From Telopea speciosissima (taxonomy: Eukaryota; Streptophyta; Magnoliopsida; Proteales; Proteaceae): 64,000 nt of DNA. The stretch is from positions 67,946,984 to 68,010,983 of the forward strand of contig NC_057919.1 in assembly GCF_018873765.1 (NCBI RefSeq). The letters are read 5' to 3'. Shown in pieces: positions 46,372 through 57,867 of the stretch. The notes beneath the pieces are model-generated. The model did no database searches and had not been told where the DNA came from. It saw only the letters and a list, made by a program, of their open reading frames with translations. The translations under genes and the position numbers were made by a program. Within the stretch, counting starts at the first letter, position 1. Each line of letters begins with the position of its first letter.

Positions 46372-48020
46372 GTAAATTACTCTCCCCTTCCTTCGATTAT
46401 GCTCTAATGACAAACCCCTCCCTTGGGTATTGAGTAATAACTCTCTCCTTCCCTACATTAACAAGATTCTATCAATCGTACCCATTCCGTTAAAAATGAA
46501 TGGCTATTAAGTGATGACATCATCCTAAATACATTTATTTAAATCCCAAACTACCTTTATATTTGTGCTATTACAATAATACCCCTAAGCGAGAGGACAG
46601 ACTCATAGCACCATCATCCTCTTCCATCGTCTTCGTTCAGTTTTCTTCCAAAAAACACAAAGAGAGGGACGGAGAGAAAGAAAGAGAGATGGATAAAAAG
46701 GGGTTTGAGATCGGTTTCTCTGATTTTCAAAAGCAAGAAAGATTTTCAGACTTTGCCCAAAAAACAAAAAAGGTTTTCAGACAGCAGGTTTCTTCTTCGT
46801 TTGAAGAAGAAAGAGAACGAAACAGTGACAGCATACGAGATTTAAAACTCAGAGGCTTTGGGATTTGCAATTCAGGATGTCTCTCATATCCTCATTGAAC
46901 CCTTCTCAGAACCACAATCACTGCTCATTCCTCCTATTTTTTAGTAATTTTTTTCCTTCTTAGGGTTTCAAACCAAATTTGGTGAAGAGGAATTTGGATT
47001 CAGTAACCTCTTGCATGTTTTGACTTGGGATTCCTATGTTGATAGAGGTTAAAGCCATGATTCCCTCCTTTTGAATCTCAAAAAATTGCAAATTTTTTTG
47101 TCATTTCTCCCTCTGGTTCCTTCATCTCCGCTGGGATCTGAGTTGCTGCTATGCAATCGGACAGATGGGATTTTGAGTCTAATTGAGATTGTCTCAGAAC
47201 CCATCTATCTAGTGGACTGCCGGGTTTGGGTGCTCTTCTTCATGTTTTCAACATCCAGACTGGGTCAATACTCTGTTTATGAATGTGGTTTCATTTTTTG
47301 GTTAATGTCTCTGCTTCCCTTACAAGAGTTTTTTCTTTACATTCTGGACACTTTGCCTCTATCTGATGAAAACGTTCTTGGGTTTTCAGCTATTGTGGAC
47401 GATTTCAACAATGGGGTTTGATTCGTTTGAAGCGGCTTATGGTGCGTAAATGTTTGAAGTTGAGTGGGATGATTCTTCTTTGAATCCATCAAAGAACATG
47501 GAAATAGCCTCACGACACAAGTTCTCTAAGAGGTAGCTGATTCCATCAGAATTTGCTCACTTTATCTCTTCTTTTTTTATTTAATTTTGGAAGTATTTCG
47601 TTTTGGGTTTGCAGGTTTTGGGGAAACGATTTGGGAAAGGTGAGGTCTAGCTCTGTTGGTTGCTTCGGTTGTGATCTTGATTGGGGTTAGCGGGTTTATG
47701 ATATTTAAGATTTAGAGGAGGAAGGAGGAAGGGCATGGGATATTCAAGAAGAAGGAATAGGGGCTGTTTCAGCTCCTCATCTTCACTCTCTCTTGTCTGA
47801 AGGGTGGAGACGATAGAGCAAGGAGAGAGAAGTTAGAATGTTTTAAGACAAACTGTGAAAGGATAATATAGTCTTTTTCCATCACTTAACAGCCATTTTT
47901 AGTGGAATAGATACGATTGATAGAATCTTGTTAATGTAGGGAAAGGAAAAGTTATTACTCAATACCCAAGGGAGGGGTTTGTCATTAGAATATAATCGAG
48001 AGAAGGGGGGAGTAATTTAC
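46372..48020. mobile_element. Long terminal-inverted-repeat element carrying gene-like DNA
   Basis: The left arm (46372-46512) and right arm (47872-48020) are inverted copies of about 140 bp: both contain GACAAACCCCTCCCTTGGG, ATTGAGTAATAAC, ATTAACAAGATTCTATCAAT and end in GTAAATTACTC. The ~1.36-kb interior has exon-like frames and a plausible intron, unlike a palindromic MITE. No transposase frame is seen. The size and long arms suit a non-autonomous Mutator-like (Pack-MULE type) element. The target duplication could not be identified. Confidence 0.75.
46689..46898 (+). pseudogene. Gene-like fragment inside the long-TIR element
   Basis: From the ATG at 46689 the frame reads about 69 residues, charged and Phe/Gln-rich (GFEIGFSDFQKQERFSD, then KTKKVFRQQVSSSFEEE), ending at a TGA. 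Further frames (47071-47421) and a candidate intron (AG/GTAGCTG ... TTTGCAG/G, about 47530-47615) follow. I do not recognise the parent gene, so capture of host exons is inferred. Confidence 0.35.
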
Positions 48021-49239
48021 TCATGTTTTTTTAATTGCTTTCGCTTTCATGGAAACGAAAGTTTGTCGAAGCGAATTGGATTTTGAACAGTATATTAACT
48101 TAAATCACTCTAATAATAAATTGAGACAGCGAGCAGAGAGAGAGATCCATGAGCACCGATTCAATTACTCAAACGGCCAATAAGAGTAAATGAGAAGAGA
48201 AAGATCTGAGGCAGACTAGAGAGAAATTAAAGAAGAGCTTGAAATAAATCTGTTGAGAGGGTGAAAAAGTCTTGTACCGTAACGGCTAGTATGAATATTT
48301 GGCTCTTCCTCCACCACTCAGCGCTCCCTCCATCACCTGATTCTCTTTCAGTGCGCCTGCTTCTGTCGTTCAATAGGTCAGTCGTACACCTGCACCGCCA
48401 CCGCCACCGTCTCTCTCTAATTAAAAAACAGTTATATTTTCTTTGTTCCGTTGTGATCTTCGCCACTCGATTCCCTCCCTCTCTCCTTCCGGACATTTAT
48501 CCGCTATTGTAAGTGTAGTGCTGGTGTGGTGCGATGCAGCGATGTATATACAATGGAATCTGTTATGCATACATGACCACTGATGCACCGCATAATGCAC
48601 ACAGCAACACTGTAATTACAGCAGCAGAGCAGCTGATAAAATTCCCCTCCTTCCTTCCCACTTCAGCTGTTGGTGGAAACTGGAAATGGAAAACGGGGGA
48701 GTCGGGGAGGGAAATAGTTCGTACGATTGATGAGTGACGACAGTGGCCCCGAGATTTGTCAGACGATCTCTCACTACTTTCCCTTGGATACTGCCGGGCC
48801 CTACGCTAGATAGATATTAAGTAACAGTGGCAGGAGTTTCAATGCTCTCTCGCAGCCCTATAGCTTATACGACTGGATCCCAATTGGCATTTGTTCCATT
48901 AAAGGTTTTTAGTTCATGGCATTGCGCCTGTATCGATATAGGCATAAGCTCTATCCGTTTCGGAGGCAATTCCAGTTACGGATTTAGTTTACGGTATCGA
49001 CAAGATATTGGGTATCGATATATCCAAATCAGATTCATTCCCACCAATCATAGATGAGATTGAAACAAAGATTAATACCAAAGTGGAACTATGAAGAAGA
49101 ATTATCTTGAAATCAAAGAGTTTGAAGATAAGTAGACCAAGTCTCGATTGAATAATGAGGGATTATGAAGGTGTGTAACTTTAGCAGTATTGGGTTGGAT
49201 AATGAGGGAGTGAGAATATTGATGGCAGAGAGATCCCGT
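48021..49239. other. Non-genic DNA
   Basis: 48120-48520 is mixed CT/GA-rich with short overlapping frames that show no domain. 48930-49035 is TATCGATA-type repeat. Confidence 0.4.
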
Positions 49240-49930
49240 AAAATTATCATTTTAGATATCTAAGAGAAGGTGTCATAGATGATGATGATGTTGCTCAAAG
49301 GATTAACATAGGGTGGATGAAGTGGAATGGGTGTGTGACCAGAGTTTTGTGTGAATATTGTACTCCTTTGAAGCTTAAAGGTTCATTTTATAGGATTAAC
49401 ATTATACTAGCTATGATGTATGAGTTGATATGCTAGGCCGTGAAGAAGTGTCATATAAATAAACTTGGTGTTATAGAAATGAAGATGTTGAGATGGATGT
49501 GTACGAAAACTAGAAATAATAAATTTAAAGAATGATCTTATTAGCTCTAGGTTGGTCCAATATAGGATAAACTTAGAAAGAGTCGTTTGAAGTTGATTTG
49601 ATTATATTCAACATAGGCCCCTGGATGTCTCAGTTTGGAAGACTAACTTGAACCTAATTGCAGGAACCAAAAGAACCAAGGGAAGGCCTAAGATAACCAT
49701 AGGAAAAGTGGTGAAGAAAGACATGCTTTGCTTAGACCTTATCCCTAATATGACCTCATCAAAGATCATTGTGGTCAACTCCTTATAGCTAGACTTTGAT
49801 GATGTGACGTTGCCTTTTGTTTCACATTCCTTTTCAAGACCTAGAACAAAACGTCGGGTTGTTAAGAAGTGATTCATAGCAAAGGTAGATACCCTAGAGT
49901 TTATGTCGTTGTTTCGCCTTATAGTTCGGT
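49240..49930 (+). mobile_element. Relic of an RTE-type non-LTR retrotransposon (RT C-terminal region)
   Basis: Piecing frames gives VIDDDVAQRINIGWMKWNG, TPLKLKGSFYRI, MMYELIC-AVKKCHINKLGV, EMKMLRWMCTKTRNNKF and DKLRKSRLK. This is the conserved order seen at the RT C-terminus of plant RTE elements (often mislabelled as craniofacial-development-like proteins). Many stops and shifts are present, so it is old. Confidence 0.75.
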
Positions 49931-50897
49931 CTCGATCTACATCGATTCGTTACCAATCCAGATCACCTTGAATTGGGCTCAATCAGCTAGCAACCTGTGT
50001 CACACACACCCCCCCCCCTTGAAATGACTACACACCCCTACAAAATGAAAAACCAAATTGATTGATGCCCTTACATGTCCTCATTGGCCCCGTCTACCGC
50101 AGGAGTCACATGACTAGGCAACACTCTTTTTTTCTTTTACTATTTTACCCTTGGTCTGTACTAATCCATCGATATGGATTCATTCCAGAATCTGTGTCGC
50201 CATCTGCCAAATCGGATACAAACCATGCCAAAAACCACAAGGATTCAGATGACGATCTCTGTGGGCGCTACGATGATTTATGTTTGTATCATGAATGAAT
50301 CTGATTCATCTGACAGATCTTCCACTCCACTACCTACGGTCCTCCCATAACCAAACCAACCTCATTGGAGTATTGGACTAGGAGTTAGACCGACTTATTA
50401 TGTATATGACTCACCTGAGTTACCTCGCCCTTCCACTCCATTCGTTCCGATTTTCTGCTTTAGATTTACTTCACTTACAACCTGAGAAATCTTAAATTTT
50501 AACTGAATAATTACCACATTCATTCACAGAAATATTTCACGACTAAATTAATTCATTTATGGATTAATTAATTTAGATTGTAACGTTAATGGTTGACTAA
50601 CCCATGTTTCTCTCTACATATTCCAAACTCACCGAAATGGTAATGTTAATGATGTAAATCACGATTGTACCCTTCCAATTTTTAAGAGTTGCTGATACAG
50701 AGACGTGTGTTGTGTGTGTCCTCCTCTCAAAGGATATAAATGTCTTTGTAAGAATAGAAAAGGATAGACAGCTGGCACATTTTTCAACAAAATGTTTCCT
50801 TTTCTGTTAATAACAATTTCTTAATCCTAGAGGATACAAATCCTTCCCCTTCAGCTCCCCTAACCTCCCTATTTGTAATTTATATTTTGATTAATTT
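49931..50897. other. Non-genic DNA upstream of the GATL leader
   Basis: Includes a C-run at 50009-50018 followed by GAAATGACTACACACCCC, scraps of TATCGATA-type repeat and AT-rich DNA. Nothing else is recognised. Confidence 0.4.
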
Positions 50898-51437
50898 ATG
50901 GTTAGAATGTTAGATTTGTATTATGGAAGCATTATTATTCCTTATTATTTGGCGTTTGGCCGAGGAGTTCTCTATGGTGGGAAAAAAGCTAAGCTGGAAA
51001 AGGAAGGGTTCTTACTTGTTCTCTCTTGCTGCTGGTTCAGCTTCTCTCAACCCCGAGAACCCCGAGAGGAGGAGAAAAGAAGGAACGCCGCAGCAGAAGA
51101 AACAGAATAGGAGGAGACTGCAGCGCACGCCGGCGCACACTAGCACCCGAGGCCATCTCCTGCGCCCTGCGCCTCCTCCATGGATTCTCTTCCCTTTTCC
51201 TTTCATCCCCCTTTCAATATCCAAGTTTGCTTCGTCTGCACGGAGTCCGATTTCTGAAAGAGGAACCCACCCATTCCTCTTTCTCTCCCTCATCCTATCT
51301 TTTCTCCTTCTCAGGCTGGGAGACCTTGAGGCAACCCTAGCGTCCTTCGTGGTCTACCTATCTTCTAGATTCGCGGATCCCTTCGATTTCTAATCGAAGA
51401 AGAAGGAGGGGGCGGCGAAGAAGATTACCAAGTTAAG
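50898..51437 (+). promoter_or_regulatory. Probable promoter / 5' leader of the GATL gene with upstream reading frames
   Basis: GC content rises from about 51040 and the DNA becomes rich in GA and CT runs, as in plant leaders. ATG codons at 50923 and 51026 open frames of 156 and 104 codons that end before the GATL start (51393 and 51340). Their products look like random translation. If the transcript starts upstream of them they would act as upstream ORFs. No TATA box can be placed with confidence. Confidence 0.4.
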
Positions 51438-52541
51438 ATGCTCTGGATCATGAGATTGTCCGGTTTCTTCTCCGCAGCAATGGTCATGATCGTATTATCT
51501 CCGTCAATGCAATCATTCCCACCCGCCGAAGCCATTAGATCCTCTCATTTCGATGGATACCTCCGGTTCCCCAGCCAGAATCCGGCTGTCGATTCCTTGA
51601 ACGTCTATTCCTTTAGAAAAGCCTCGACATTTCGCAATGCGGAGGAATGCGGCTCCGCCGACACCATAATCTCCGGCCAAACGACTGTTTGTGACCCTTC
51701 TCTCGTCCACATCGCCATCACGCTCGACGTCGAGTACCTGCGCGGCTCCATCGCTGCCGTTCACTCCGTCCTGCAACATTCCTTGTGTCCCGAGAACATC
51801 TTCTTCCATTTCCTCGTGTCGGAGACGAATCTAGAAACCCTAGTCCGGTCTGCGTTTCCACAGTTGAAGTTTAAGGTCTATTACTTCGATCCAGAAATTG
51901 TGAGGAACCTGATCTCTACATCGGTGAGGCAAGCGCTGGAGCAGCCGTTGAATTACGCGAGGAATTACCTTGCAGATATCCTGGAGCCGTGCGTCCGGCG
52001 AGTGATATACCTAGATTCCGATCTCGTAGTGGTGGATGATGTAGCCAAGCTTTGGGCGACGGACCTTGGCTCCAGAACCGTGGGAGCACCGGAATACTGC
52101 CATGCCAACTTCACGAAGTATTTCACGGCGAATTTCTGGTCGGAGAAGCGGTTCTCAAGCTCGTTCGCGGGGAGAAACCCATGCTACTTCAACACGGGAG
52201 TGATGGTGATGGATCTGGTGAGATGGAGGAGGTATGGGTACACGAAGAGGATCGAAGGGTGGATGGAGATTCAGAAAAATGGCCGGATTTACGAGTTGGG
52301 TTCGCTGCCGCCGTTCCTTCTTGTGTTTGCGGGACACGTGTCGCCGATCGAACACAGGTGGAACCAGCACGGGCTTGGTGGGGATAACGTCAAGGGTAGT
52401 TGTCGCGATCTCCACCCGGGACCGGTGAGTCTTTTGCACTGGAGCGGGAGCGGCAAGCCCTGGCTCAGGCTCGACTCGAACCAGCCTTGCCCCCTGGACG
52501 CTCTTTGGGCCCCATACGATCTTTACGGACCCTCGCCGTGA
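51438..52541 (+). CDS. Galacturonosyltransferase-like protein (GATL clade, GT8 family)
   Basis: Intronless frame of 367 residues, the usual size and gene structure of plant GATL proteins. An N-terminal hydrophobic stretch (about 6-27) would act as a signal peptide or anchor to the Golgi lumen. GT8 landmarks follow in order: [15 protein letters not shown] (90-104), [12 protein letters not shown] (171-182), the metal/nucleotide-sugar DxD motif in [11 protein letters not shown] (DSD at 193-195), [16 protein letters not shown] (245-260), [13 protein letters not shown] (305-317) and HWSGSGKPW (334-342). One N-glycosylation sequon is at N224. The family acts in pectin and/or xylan synthesis in the Golgi (PARVUS/GATL1 is the known example), presumably using UDP-sugars. 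The coding DNA is GC-rich against AT-rich flanks and looks intact. The start at 51438 is chosen over ATG 51450 because it is upstream and in frame; both keep the signal. The subclade within GATL is not resolved. Confidence 0.93.
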   Translation: MLWIMRLSGFFSAAMVMIVLSPSMQSFPPAEAIRSSHFDGYLRFPSQNPAVDSLNVYSFRKASTFRNAEECGSADTIISGQTTVCDPSLVHIAITLDVEYLRGSIAAVHSVLQHSLCPENIFFHFLVSETNLETLVRSAFPQLKFKVYYFDPEIVRNLISTSVRQALEQPLNYARNYLADILEPCVRRVIYLDSDLVVVDDVAKLWATDLGSRTVGAPEYCHANFTKYFTANFWSEKRFSSSFAGRNPCYFNTGVMVMDLVRWRRYGYTKRIEGWMEIQKNGRIYELGSLPPFLLVFAGHVSPIEHRWNQHGLGGDNVKGSCRDLHPGPVSLLHWSGSGKPWLRLDSNQPCPLDALWAPYDLYGPSP

Positions 52542-54519
52542 TCTGACGTCGTTCATCCTTGTTTCTTAATTTCCAAAATTTTCCACTCAACCACTCCGAC
52601 TCTCCTTCTACGTACCTTGTGACCTACGTTCTTTTTTTTTTTTTTTTTTTTTTTGGTTTCTCTTTTTTTTCGGATGGGGGGTTTCTTTCTTTTTTTGAAA
52701 ACTTGTTCAGACGATATTTGTATTCTATTCTATTATTCCGGCCTCTGAAAATAAGGACCAAAAAACAAAAGGTACAGGACATTCAAATTCAATTGGTCTC
52801 TTTTTCAATTCTCCCCTTCTTTTCCAATTATTTTCGTTTAGGATGATTTGTATGAATTTATGTAAATTGAGGAATTCGGTATCGGATTATTTCGTCCGAT
52901 TTTGTCTGATACCGATACTGATCCACTGGTATGGTCAAGGGTAAAAAGGTAAATAAGTGTTTTTTTAATTGAAAAGCAAGGGTAAATGCATTCAATTCAC
53001 CCTGATTCTTTGTGGGGCTGATGTTCTCTGTTCCTGTATCGTAGTTTACGCTCAGACACATGGGTCTGCCATTTAGGGGGCATGGTTGTCATTTTGCCCA
53101 CACCCATGCGTATAGGCACAGCTTCCCCAGACACAGAAAACATTTTTTTTTCTTTGCGATACTGAGACTGATCCAACACCAATGCCTCCACCCGAAACAC
53201 TGTAGCATCCTCTTCTTAAAGTCTTAAAAACCCTCTTATTTGACAAAGTTTCTTATCTTGGCCTCCTCTTTAGTTTGAAACTGTACAAGGGGTGTTGGAG
53301 AGAACCTTCTCCCAAATGTAATTAACTCATTTTCAAAAAAGAGAGGATATACAAGTTCTTATAAGTCTTTACATTTGGCTATTCACAGATTGTTGTTATC
53401 ACGCTAAGAACCCTAACAGATTAAAGAGAAAAAATAATCCAAAGTGTTTATGTACGGCAAATGTTTGACCAAGCATAAGTGTGTTGGGTCAGCGATCCAG
53501 CTCAAAACTCCCATTTTCAAACAGGAATTTATGTATAATTATAGACATCTCTCACTATATTTATAAACCCATTCATTAATTAATAGAGATTGAAACATAT
53601 ATTCTCTCCCCTCTCTCTCTCTCTCTTGCGTGGGGGCCTTACCTTCTTCAACGTGGGTAGCTGCTCTTTTCTTATTTTTGTGTTGGATTTAACAAAATTA
53701 ATGGGGTTTCTTTCCTTAATTTTTTCTAATAGAGAAAAAGAAAGGAAAAAAGACCCCACAAATCTATAATTCCAAGGACTTTTATCTTCTACGATTGTGC
53801 GATTCCTCTCATAGAGGGGGTTGAAATGACCATTCCACCCCCTAACCGAACATACTGTCTGGATAGAATTCACCTCCTTTTTATTAGAGGCACTAGGGAA
53901 CCGTATCGGGCAGAAGAACTGCAGGTGATAAAAATTCTAATTCTAATCACTTGTGATTATATTGTGTGTAGCAGATCTGAACTCGAATTGAATCCGAATC
54001 AACTATCCACATGGGGAAGAATGGGGTCAGATCTGTTCCCACCCGTCCCCATGTGAGTAACAGATCTAAAGTCGGGCTAATGGTGGGAAAGGGAAAGAGA
54101 GTTGTAGAACAACTTGCTTTGGAGAAAGCAGAATTAGAACCTCAACAAATGATTGTGACCATATAGAGTCAATATGGTCTATGATGTACACTATGTGGCA
54201 ATTTGGGTTGACATTTAAAATTAAGTGATTTGTCACTCATGCAATCATCTAATATGATCTATTCATGTGGGGCTAAAATACTTAGTTCACTCTGACCATG
54301 TCATATGTCAATTTGATATTTTTAAATGGTTTTTTTAGAGCATCAGAAATCTCTGTACCTTCTCTTTGAATATTTAAATAGGTACTAATAAGTACAGTTG
54401 TAATAGAATAGATTTGATCACTTTCGAAACTCTTATTAAGTCTATAAAATCTTAGATAGATCTTCATTTGATGCTCACTTCTACACATCCCAGCTCAGCA
54501 GCTCCATTCTTTTTGTTAA
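52542..54519. other. 3' flank of the GATL gene and repeat scraps
   Basis: 52630-52655 is a T-run, probably in or after the 3' UTR. 52865-52935 is TATCGATA-type repeat. 53150-53600 and 53950-54519 show nothing recognisable. 53785-53945 is a decayed element with the core GAAATGACCATTCCACCCCC and a GCAGGTGATAAAAATTC end like the 187-bp MITE. Confidence 0.45.
53015..53148. repeat. TTCTCTGTGCCGCAGC MITE (copy 4, diverged)
   Basis: GATGTTCTCTGTTCC, CAGACACATGGGTC, the core GGTTGTCATTTTGCCC, ACCCATGCGTATAGGC and CAGACACAGAAAACATT. Confidence 0.65.
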
Positions 54520-54987
54520 TAGGAACCGGATTGTGGACCCGGTTCATGGCGCCCACCCAGGGCTGCAGCCCCTACCCGCGAGAAGGAGAGAGAGAGGGCC
54601 GGTCACTATAAGTGATTGACTATCCCTCCTCTCTTTCCCACTCTGAATATGACTCTGCAAAGGGGGGGGCTTAGGTGAGGTTATATAAACCCTTCTAAAA
54701 CCCTAAGGTCACACACAATTGAAATCTAATTCTCTCCTCTCACTCTTGCTCTCCAAGTCTTTGTGTTTTATGTGAGATTCCATCTTTTTTCTAAGGATTT
54801 GTTGGTGTGAAGATCATTCATGTCAGTGGTGCTAGTAATCAAAACAAAACTTAGATCTGGATGATCTATTCCACTGTCTTCCTATATCCGTTTAGGTAAG
54901 ATCTGAACTGTATCTATTGGGATTATCAATTGTTTACACTTTTCTTTATTCTCATTAGGCATTTAGGCTTCATGCACATGTTGTTGC
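54520..54987 (+). other. Possible LTR-like remnant upstream of the solo LTR
   Basis: Contains a GC-rich block, GGTTATATAAACCC (about 54680) and then a CT-rich ATTCTCTCCTCTCACTC stretch, an arrangement seen in plant LTR promoters. No TG/CA ends with a target duplication could be matched. Confidence 0.3.
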
Positions 54988-54992
54988 CCACT

Positions 54993-55969
54993 TGATGCGT
55001 CATAGAATCCCCCAACCAACCAAAAGCTACCACGTAAACGTACTAGAACTGAATCCGAGGCCGAGGCCAAGCACTGAGACCGAGGCCGAGCACTGAGACC
55101 GAGGTCGAGGCCGAGCACTGAAGCTGAAGCCGAGGCCGAGGCTGAGGCCGAGTACTAAAGCCGAGGCCGAGGCCGAGCACTGAATCCGAGGCTGAGGTTG
55201 AGCACTGAAGCCGAGGCCACGCACTGAAGTCGAGGCCGAGGCCGAGCACTGAAGCCGTGATAGGGCATAAAATCACTTCACCAATTAGAAGCTGCCACGT
55301 GGCCAACCTGAGGTCAGTCCAAGAACCAAACTGAGCTGAGCAGGAAATCGGGTCGACCTGGTCTCCGATAGGTCACCTGACAGAGCCGAGCTCACACAAG
55401 TCAGCCATAAACTCTTGACCGAGCATACACAGGATAGCCTAGGCTGAGCTGATTGCAGAGACCGACCTCCCAGACCGAGGTGACTGCCAAGACCGACCTA
55501 CTAGGCCGACCTCCGAGGCCGAGCCCTCCTCCACAGAAGCTACCATAGTGCCCCACCGGGGATCGCGGGGCCACGTCAGTACATCCCGAGAATCACGGGA
55601 TAAGGATCGAGCCACGATCCCAGCGCAATACGAAATCACATTTTACATGGACTCTTACCTTAATAAGAGCCCGACCCCGAAAATAGCTCTCCACTCCACT
55701 CTACGTGAGAGAGTCTTCCAAAAGAAGGACTCCTACCATACTAGGACTCTCCCAATCGCCTCATCTCATCCTCACTCTGTAAATACCTAGGTATGGAGCA
55801 CCATTCCTCATCTTGCTTTCACTACGCAGTTACACTGTTGCATTGGAGACCTGACTTGAGCGTCGAAGAGTCCTTGGCCGGAGCCACACCGGCTCTCTTG
55901 TGCTCATCGCTTGGTTTTTGCAGGCTCATCCGTGAGCGAACCGAGCATCGGAGGTTTTCACCCGCAACA
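54993..55969 (+). mobile_element. Solo LTR, probably Ty3/gypsy type
   Basis: 977 bp, TGATGCG...CCGCAACA, with a perfect 5-bp duplication CCACT at 54988-54992 and 55970-55974. The right third is a classic plant R-U5: CTGTAAATACCTAGG, then GACTTGAGCGTCGAAG, CCACACCGGCTCTC, and a short inverted terminal segment. U3 is GC-rich and carries a tandem array. No internal region is seen on either side. Confidence 0.85.
55045..55258 (+). repeat. Tandem array of CCGAGGCCGAGCACTGA units in the solo-LTR U3
   Basis: Variants of CCGAGGCCGAGCACTGAAG (about 16-28 bp, with a 6-bp CGAGGC sub-repeat) recur roughly ten times. The sequence before the array (TGATGCGTCATAGAATC, with an AAGCTACCACG stretch) recurs just after it (TGATAGGGCATAAAATC, AAGCTGCCACG), so the U3 start itself is partly duplicated. 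Confidence 0.85.
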
Positions 55970-56589
55970 CCACTGATCATCAATTTGACTATTTTCTTTT
56001 CTTTCTATACCTCTATAACTCCAAACTTCTCGACCAACATCGGATAGGTTAGAACAATTGATTCAGATTGGAATCGATCAAGGCTGATCTTGATTCTGGT
56101 TGGTATGGCTCAGCAATCCTTATAAAAATTATAGGATCAAGGAATGTTTTAGCCGATTTCCACCGATTTCTCATTTATCTTGACAGATTTCAATCCAAGA
56201 CTGATCCAAATCTTGATTTCAAGTTTTTAAACCCTACTCACAGAGTTTGAAAAATCAGTTCGGATCAGTCAATTCGAGCTGATCCCGATTCCGAGAGATC
56301 TATACAATACTAGGGCCCAATTCCTAGTGATCCTGTACAATACTAGGGTTTATGGGTCGTTTGTGATTGATTACTAGGGTTTTTTGAATTTTTTTTCAAT
56401 TCTCTCCTCTTTTGGATATTAAATCTTGTTCTCTTTTTCTTTTATTTTTACTATTTCAATTATTTATTTATTCTTATTTTTTATTTAATCCTATCGCAAT
56501 CCAATACCAATTCGAAAAACAATACATAATTGATCCGATACTTGATCAGTAGTTGATCCAATATCAACCTCATTCTAATCGATGTCGAT

Positions 56590-56681
56590 TACTATAGCGC
56601 TATGATATCTTGGCGATCTAGCGCTATGGTGACCATTATAGCATTATGGCAACGTAGCACTATAGCGTAATGGTGATATGG

Positions 56682-56713
<32 letters not shown>

Positions 56714-57045
56714 GGAGGGGGTGAGGGGTGGTAAAGATGGTGATATGGTGATTTGACGCTATGACAAAATGGCAATCTACTCTTATGATACCATGGTGGT
56801 CTGGTGATATGGCGCTATGACCTTATGGTGATCCAGCGCTATAGTGATCTACCACTATGACGTAATGATGATATGGCGATCATCATAATGTTATGGTTAT
56901 TTAGTGTTATAACAATCTTCACTATGGTGATTCGGCAATATGGCAATCTACCGGTATGGTGCTATGGCGATTTGATGGTGATCTGATAATATGACACTAG
57001 GACGCTAGACGATCTAGTGCTATAACAATGTATCACCATGGTTAA
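56590..57045. repeat. Degenerate satellite of GATCTAGCGCTATGG-like units
   Basis: Words such as GGCGATCTAGCGCTATGG, GGTGATATGGCGCTATGACC, GATCCAGCGCTATAGTG and GGCAATCTACCGGTATGG recur with a loose 9/18-bp rhythm over some 450 bp. No reading frame persists. It is interrupted at 56688-56736 by a T-run insert. Confidence 0.75.
56688..56736 (-). mobile_element. Tiny retroposed insert with poly(A) tail and 18-bp duplication
   Basis: ATGGTGATATGGTGATTT stands at 56670-56687 and 56737-56754 exactly. Between them is T26 plus GGAGGGGGTGAGGGGTGG and TAAAG, i.e. on the minus strand a 23-nt body with a 26-nt poly(A). This is what target-primed reverse transcription leaves after severe 5' truncation. 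Because the surroundings are repetitive, chance recurrence of the 18-mer cannot be excluded. Confidence 0.55.
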
Positions 57046-57149
57046 GAACCTTGTCTTCATTTGTCATGTCAAATTAGTGATATGAATCAGCGGATACGAT
57101 CAATATTCTCCTATTTCTAAGCATTGGGTTCCCCAGTAATGTGACATGG

Positions 57150-57212
57150 TTTGTAACGCACCATCCGATGATCCACAATGCTCAAACACACAGCCCGACA
57201 CCAATCCGTTCA
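57150..57212. repeat. Half-copy of the GTAGCGCACTATCC MITE
   Basis: GTAACGCACCATCCGATGATC, then CACAATGCTCAAACAC and CAGCCCGACACCAATCC match the left arm of 57868-57980. Confidence 0.5.
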
Positions 57213-57867
57213 ATATGAATGCCTGTCGATACTGTGATCTGATTGTACCGATGTGGGATTAAAATAAAAAAAACTAATGTTGAATAAAAATTAAAAAAAA
57301 AAAACGAAGTTGAAAACGAATAAAATATAAAAGAATATGTCACAATAACTAGCAAACGTTGGAATAATGAGAAGAGTTTCTGAAACGTGGCCAGAAGATA
57401 CGAAGGGGTGATTTCAGCGGTTGAAGGATGAAGAAGGAGGTTAATTACTAAGTGTCACAAGTCACAACAACTGCAGGGCTAGAAGCAGTGGCGATTGGGT
57501 AGTTCACGTTTATTTTTCGGTGGAAGGGTAGTTCACGTTTTGGGTGTGTGGGGACTACCAGGTTCCATTTTAAAGATAATAAATACTTAATGCAAACGAG
57601 TCTCTCTCTCTTTAGGTATGGTTTTGCACACAATTAATAATATAGGCAGTGCATCACACTTGACAAGATAAATTTTCTTTAAAATTGCATGCAGATAATC
57701 CAAGTTTCTAAACGAGAAACATACATTAATGCAACCCTAAGTAATTTAATTCTCCATTCCTGGGGACTCCCAAAATTAAAATTAAGCACAAGAATTAAAG
57801 AAGATATAGATGGCTAAGACTTTTGAAGATAGTAGCTGCAGATTTGGGTTCTTTCTAGCACAACAAG

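Noticed and set aside
46563..47421. An intact host gene at 46.5-47.4 kb
   Set aside because: The frames are short and lie exactly between the arms of an inverted-repeat element, so a captured fragment is the better reading.
51012..52556. Minus-strand and alternative-frame readings over the GATL region
   Set aside because: The GT8 motifs are all in the plus-strand frame; the others are composition-driven.
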